Assembly: GCA_036244855.1 (NCBI GenBank)
Contig: BQKZ01000327.1
Location: 130,274-194,273 of the forward strand
From: Temnopleurus reevesii
Taxonomy: Eukaryota > Echinodermata > Echinoidea > Temnopleuroida > Temnopleuridae
Direction of reading: 5' to 3'
DNA: 64,000 bases
The position numbers and the translations under genes were made by a program. The notes under the pieces were generated by a model. The model was given only the letters and a program-made list of their open reading frames with translations, did not search any database and was not told where the DNA came from. Shown piece by piece: positions 62,508-64,000 of the stretch; within the stretch, counting starts at the first letter, position 1; each line of letters starts with the position of its first letter.

Positions 62508-64000
62508 TTGCGCGAAAAAACACACATAATTTATACATTTATGTTAATATTTGTCCAATTTTTTGACAATGGAGTTTATTCATATCAATTTTTATTAATT
62601 ACCACCATTATTGCTTAATAACATTAATACGAAATAATATATTTTTTTTAATAGAATTTCCAGATGAGTGCAACCACTTAATTAATTTTACTATGACCGT
62701 TTTCATTCTTTCATCTGACCGCATAAGTCATGTCACGCAACTTCAATCTTTATTCAGTTTATTTCTATCGGGCAGTTTGGTAATTGTCATATGAATGTCA
62801 GATTTAGCTTTTTTGTGTAACATTTCTCTAAAAGACAATGTAAAATTGAATGGTACTGGGCATTGCTCTTTGGAGCAGGTGATAGAAGAATTGATGGATG
62901 GGCTACGGCTAAGCAATTATGAACTCTGGACAACAATAAATTCACTTTCAACAATATTTCCCTCGATAAGACAAGTGGATTGATGATTTACGGGATGTAT
63001 TGAGTCACATGTATGATTAAATTTCTCTTTTAATGAGCTCTATATGATTTCCCCGCTGGAATTAATTGAATTAGCTGCTTAAAAAATACTTGGTCTTAAC
63101 TATTTTAATCATGAGAACCATAAATTAAGACATTTTTATTTTATGAATACAATTTTCATAGTGCGATAATCCATATCTATGCTCCAATGGAAATTCGTAT
63201 CGATTTCACAAACGCTCTTTCCTTTTTATAGGTCTTGTTTGAATACAAAAATGAAATTTGAGTTGTTCAGATGAATATTTCATAATGCAATTGGTTTATT
63301 CATATAGTTGAATTTGCTAATATATTGGGCTGTTGGATCAGATCATAAAAGCTTTATGAGGATTTCATCGAGCCGGACGCTCGTCTAAAGTTCAAGTATT
63401 ATGTTGACTGATCTTGTAAAATCACATTCCGAATCATGTTTCATCTTAATAAGGTGTCATGATATAACGACAGGATATTTCCTATATATGAGAAAGACAA
63501 ATAAACCAGGTCCAAAGTCTTGGTAATATTACTCATTACATCCCATAAACATGCTTTCCTTTCAGAATCAAAATGTGCGCAAATGTTATGATGAGGAAGC
63601 TCTTGTTTTATAACGTCTATTCATTATGATTCGCGGCTCCGTGTGCATATGTGTCTACGTGTGTGTGTGACTATTTATTGTTAACGCATTCAGTCACACC
63701 TTGAATCACAAGTGCGGTGACAAAACCACGGTCCCCAAATTCCAGCGTCGTGCTACATGTATAATAATAATCACACCTCACTATCACTTCATAGCGACTC
63801 CATTCCTCAAAACGCTTGAGAATCATTATAAAATCATGACTTTAAATCAATTATTTACCAATATTTCTATCTGTCTGAGTGATAGATGGACGAGTAACAC
63901 AAATTCCTATGTATTCTTATGACTTCAGCACAGCTATCTATACGTCTCCTCAAACAGCGCCACTACACTTCTCATATAAATGAGGTGTTACCCGTGTTTT
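62508..64000. other. Right edge, no feature recognised
   Basis: AT-rich sequence with short frames only and a brief GTGTGTGTGTG at about 63659-63669. Confidence 0.55.

Noticed and set aside
62139..62525. 128-residue minus-strand frame with an internal repeat
   Set aside because: It crosses the N and reads the duplicated 170-bp segment twice, so it is an artefact.
1..64000. CRISPR arrays, operons, phage or other prokaryotic systems
   Set aside because: The window is eukaryotic: spliced exons, a SINE, MITEs and microsatellites. No spaced direct-repeat array was found.

Overview
The window is eukaryotic draft-assembly DNA. It is AT-rich and full of microsatellites, short terminal-inverted-repeat (MITE-like) elements and a tRNA-derived SINE family. 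It has one 502-base N gap and two single-base N joints. No open reading frame without an intron looks like a real gene. The one real gene is a spliced receptor of natriuretic peptide receptor / membrane guanylate cyclase type. Together these suggest a marine invertebrate deuterostome, possibly an echinoderm such as a sea urchin. That placement is an inference from genome style; no species marker was identified.

The gene lies on the minus strand. Its first coding exon (54294-55053) carries a signal peptide and the first part of the extracellular ligand-binding domain. The second coding exon (2359-2660) continues the same domain. They join in phase across a consensus donor and a consensus acceptor 51.6 kb apart, so most of the window is a single giant intron. 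The rest of the receptor (end of the ligand domain, membrane segment, and any kinase-like and cyclase domains) must lie to the left of base 1. Bases 1-2358 are the start of the next intron. Bases 55054-64000 are 5' leader, promoter region and upstream DNA.

The large intron has no gene I can support. It holds: a diverged direct duplication at 4.9-5.3 kb; a TA-flanked MITE family with two oppositely oriented copies (8.9 and 40.9 kb); a CpG- and GTCG-rich repeat-like block with strong palindromes (17.0-17.7 kb); one copy of a long-TIR element (22.2 kb) whose relative sits 40 bp downstream of the exon-2 donor; a full-length and a 5'-truncated SINE (25.7 and 41.8 kb); a hAT-like TIR element that contains the assembly gap (42.4-43.0 kb); a MITE built from repeated 'TATAGACAG' motifs (51.6 kb); large compound trinucleotide tracts (14.4 and 37.7 kb); several dinucleotide arrays; and G/C homopolymers.

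The upstream flank holds another hAT-type MITE (59.6 kb), a decayed CA-rich minisatellite with a period near 66 bp (59.9-60.4 kb) and a 170-bp near-identical tandem copy across a single N (62.2-62.5 kb) that looks like two unmerged haplotypes. I found no clear new molecular system. The most informative observations are the giant, transposon-filled first intron of a conserved receptor and the families of short elements inside and beside it.
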